DNA from: Elusimicrobia bacterium RIFCSPLOWO2_01_FULL_60_11
Lineage (GTDB): Bacteria; Elusimicrobiota; Elusimicrobia; 2-02-FULL-39-32
Assembly: GCA_001800085.1 (NCBI GenBank)
Contig: MGUS01000069.1
Location: forward strand, 3,253-8,442
DNA: 5,190 bases
Reading direction: 5' to 3'
The translations under genes were made by a program, and so were the position numbers. Positions 3,821 through 5,190 of the stretch are shown in pieces (the first letter of the stretch is position 1; every line of letters starts with the position of its first letter). The notes beneath the pieces were generated by a model. That model was not told the DNA's origin, did not search any database, and worked only from the letters and a program-made list of their open reading frames with translations.

Positions 3821-4090
3821 TTAAGCCGCGCGGCTGAACTTGTGATCCTGCTCGTGCGTCACGGTCAGCTTGAGGCCCATCACGTGGTGGATTTTTGCCA
3901 TCTGTGAGAGACGGGAAAGCCCGCCTTGGGCGCGCGCAACGTCCCGGAGCGCAAGCAGAAAGGCCTCATCGTCGTCCTGATCGAGCGCGGCGTTCAGGTA
4001 GGCAACGCAAGCCCGCGGGGACTTCAGTTGCTTGTCCAAAAAATCTTCATAGGGCGTTGTCAGCGCCTTTCTGCGGTCATTTCGTTTCAC
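3821..4090 (-). CDS. Orphan addiction-module antidote-like protein, probably shortened
   Basis: This 89-residue protein resembles HTH-type addiction-module antidotes (HigA-like). It has the N-terminal YEDFLDKQLKSP (14-25), the helix ACVAYLNAALDQDDDEAFLLALRDVARAQGGLSRL, and the end-motif KIHHVMGLKLTV. In family members as I remember them, about 20 residues with the second HTH helix (of type TGL.RE.LYKALS..GNP) lie between GGLSRL and the .LGLKL motif. Here they are absent and the frame runs on through SQMAKIHHV, as expected from an in-frame deletion. DNA binding is therefore doubtful. The GTG start at 4090 is supported by AGGAGGTG (4103-4096), 5 bases upstream. No toxin gene lies on either side, although the family usually follows a HigB/RelE-type killer gene. 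It may be a relic, or an antidote acting against a toxin elsewhere. Confidence 0.65.
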   Translation of the reverse strand: MKRNDRRKALTTPYEDFLDKQLKSPRACVAYLNAALDQDDDEAFLLALRDVARAQGGLSRLSQMAKIHHVMGLKLTVTHEQDHKFSRAA

Positions 4091-4197
4091 CTCGACACCT
4101 CCTGTAATTCGCCCAATAGATATGAGCCCTCTGAATGTCCTGCCATCGGGATTAGCATACCACCGCCTTGCCTCGCTCCCTTAAGTTTTTATTGAAC

Positions 4198-4917
4198 TCA
4201 ATCCCGGGTCTTGGGATCTTCCCTCAGCATCGGCACGAAACGGACCGGGAGTATGGAGCGGCGGACCATTTGCCTACCCCTCTTTTCCGCCAGCACCAGT
4301 TCTTGGGCCTGGTCCTCCTTGCCCACCGGGATCACCATCCGTCCGCCTTCGCGCAGTTGTTCGACTAAAGGTGACGGGATGTCTTCCGGAGCGCAAGTGA
4401 CGATCACCGCGTCAAAAGGCGCGAACTCCTTCCATCCCAGGTAACCGTCACCCACCTTAAGCTTGATCTTAGGGTGACCGGCGCGCTTCAAATTTCCCTT
4501 CGCGACGGACGCCAACTCCGGGATGATCTCGATGCTGTAAACCCTGGCGCCGAGTTCAGCCAGAACGGCGGCCTGATACCCGGAACCCGTGCCGATCTCC
4601 AAGACCTTGTCTCCCCTTCGAATCTCCAAAAGCTGGGTCATGAGAGCCACGATATAGGGCTGCGAAATCGTTTGCCCCCATCCGAGCGGCACCGGATGGT
4701 CCTGATACGCCGATGCTCGGAGAGCTTCTGGAATGAAAAGATGTCTAGGCACCTTCCTGATCGCTTCAAGCACTTGCGCGTCCGTGACCCCCCTGCGTTC
4801 GATCTGCTCCTCAACCATCTTCATCCGGAGAGACGCTTCATCCAGGCCGGCCTCCGCGGCCGCGGCGGCCGCGGGACTTAAAATTGTCAGCACAAAAAAC
4901 AGTTTGAGCAACAGCAT
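4198..4917 (-). CDS. pcm: Protein-L-isoaspartate O-methyltransferase with signal peptide
   Basis: This 239-residue enzyme methylates the free carboxyl of L-isoaspartyl residues from S-adenosylmethionine, starting their conversion back to aspartate (protein repair). The PCMT signature is complete. The substrate loop GQTISQPYIVALMTQLL spans 81-96, and SAM motif I VLEIGTGSGYQ spans 105-115. An acidic strand end is at SIEII, followed by VGDGYLGW and the post-I/II strand FDAVIVTCAPEDIP, then LREGGRMVIPVG. Before it, residues 1-23 (MLLLKLFFVLTILSP then an alanine run) form a typical signal peptide that cytosolic PCMTs lack, so export to the periplasm is inferred. The ATG lies one base after the prpD TGA, with AGGA seven bases upstream inside prpD, so the two are surely co-transcribed. 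No terminator is evident in the 107 bases after its stop. Confidence 0.95.
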   Translation of the reverse strand: MLLLKLFFVLTILSPAAAAAAEAGLDEASLRMKMVEEQIERRGVTDAQVLEAIRKVPRHLFIPEALRASAYQDHPVPLGWGQTISQPYIVALMTQLLEIRRGDKVLEIGTGSGYQAAVLAELGARVYSIEIIPELASVAKGNLKRAGHPKIKLKVGDGYLGWKEFAPFDAVIVTCAPEDIPSPLVEQLREGGRMVIPVGKEDQAQELVLAEKRGRQMVRRSILPVRFVPMLREDPKTRD

Positions 4918-4918
4918 G

Positions 4919-5190
4919 TCAAGATCCTGATACGAAAAGCTCCATGAATCCGTCCACGGGCATCCTGTCCAGGCGCGCTGGATCCCGGAACAAATCCGTC
5001 ACGGACCGGCATTTTTCCTCCGCAAGCCCCGCGGCGATGTTCTTCTCGAATTTTTTCAGGAGCAGGGGCAGGCCTTCTTGCCGGCGCCTGCGGTGCCCCA
5101 AGGGGAATTCGACTTCCACCTTCTCGGTCTTTGAGCCGTCCTTGAAGAAGACCTGCACCGCGTTGGCGATGGAGCGTTTTTCAGGGTCTT
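4919..5190 (-). CDS. prpD: 2-methylcitrate dehydratase PrpD, C-terminal end (partial)
   Basis: The frame is open to the right window edge and encodes the last 89 or so residues of an enzyme usually about 480 long. PrpD (MmgE/PrpD family) dehydrates 2-methylcitrate in the 2-methylcitrate cycle, which oxidises propionyl-CoA. Its C-terminal pattern is plain: DPEKRSIANAVQVFFKDGS, then VEVEFPLGHRRRRQEG, LLLKKFEKNI, and the closing RLDRMPVDGFMELFV. The GTG at 5158 is an internal codon, since homology runs on upstream of it. The stop TGA is one base before the pcm start. Other prp genes (prpB, prpC) would be expected to the right, outside the window. The family call is strong, but narrow substrate preference cannot be read from this end. 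Confidence 0.92.
   Translation of the reverse strand, partial: DPEKRSIANAVQVFFKDGSKTEKVEVEFPLGHRRRRQEGLPLLLKKFEKNIAAGLAEEKCRSVTDLFRDPARLDRMPVDGFMELFVSGS

Noticed and set aside
4474..4881. + strand frame of 135 residues over pcm
   Set aside because: It is antisense to a complete PCMT with all motifs.

Overview
The window comes from a bacterium with moderately GC-rich housekeeping genes. Exported TPR proteins, a stand-alone CheY-like receiver, a signal-peptide-bearing PCMT, tRNA genes without an encoded CCA, and a cluster of small toxin-antitoxin genes point to an uncultured Gram-negative-type lineage. Elusimicrobiota or a deltaproteobacterium-like group would fit, but this is a weak inference and nothing here fixes the phylum.

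Layout: positions 1-1424 (+ strand) hold the 3' end of one TPR gene and a complete exported TPR gene, nearly overlapping and probably co-transcribed. Everything from about 1426 to the right edge is read from the - strand. Going right to left, a prpD 3' end (2-methylcitrate dehydratase) is followed one base later by pcm (protein-L-isoaspartate methyltransferase with a signal peptide). Next come three small toxin-antitoxin modules: an orphan, apparently shortened addiction-module antidote; an AbrB-like antitoxin with a RelE-like toxin; and hicB with a short hicA that is too small for a usual ORF list. A 33-bp promoter-like repeat (two near-identical copies and one partial copy) lies just past the last gene of each module. 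After these come tRNA-Ser(GCU), a single-domain response regulator and tRNA-Arg(ACG).

The most unusual feature is a family of structured AT-rich repeats around the two tRNA genes. Directly downstream of each tRNA is an 85-bp unit that ends with a direct copy of that tRNA's own 3' end and carries an inverted copy in the middle. Two more relatives lie in tandem upstream of tRNA-Ser in the other orientation. Loop sequences (CCTT..., AGGAATAAG) are shared between copies, while the stems differ and match the local flank. The copy after tRNA-Arg ends in a T-tract and can work as a terminator; the copy after tRNA-Ser forms the leader of the response regulator gene. I do not recognise this family.

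Functionally, prpD-pcm looks like a metabolic/repair operon. The TA modules look like an accessory island in partial decay: the antidote seems to lack its recognition-helix region and hicA lacks its usual C-terminal part. The tRNA-Ser, regulator and tRNA-Arg genes may form one transcript.
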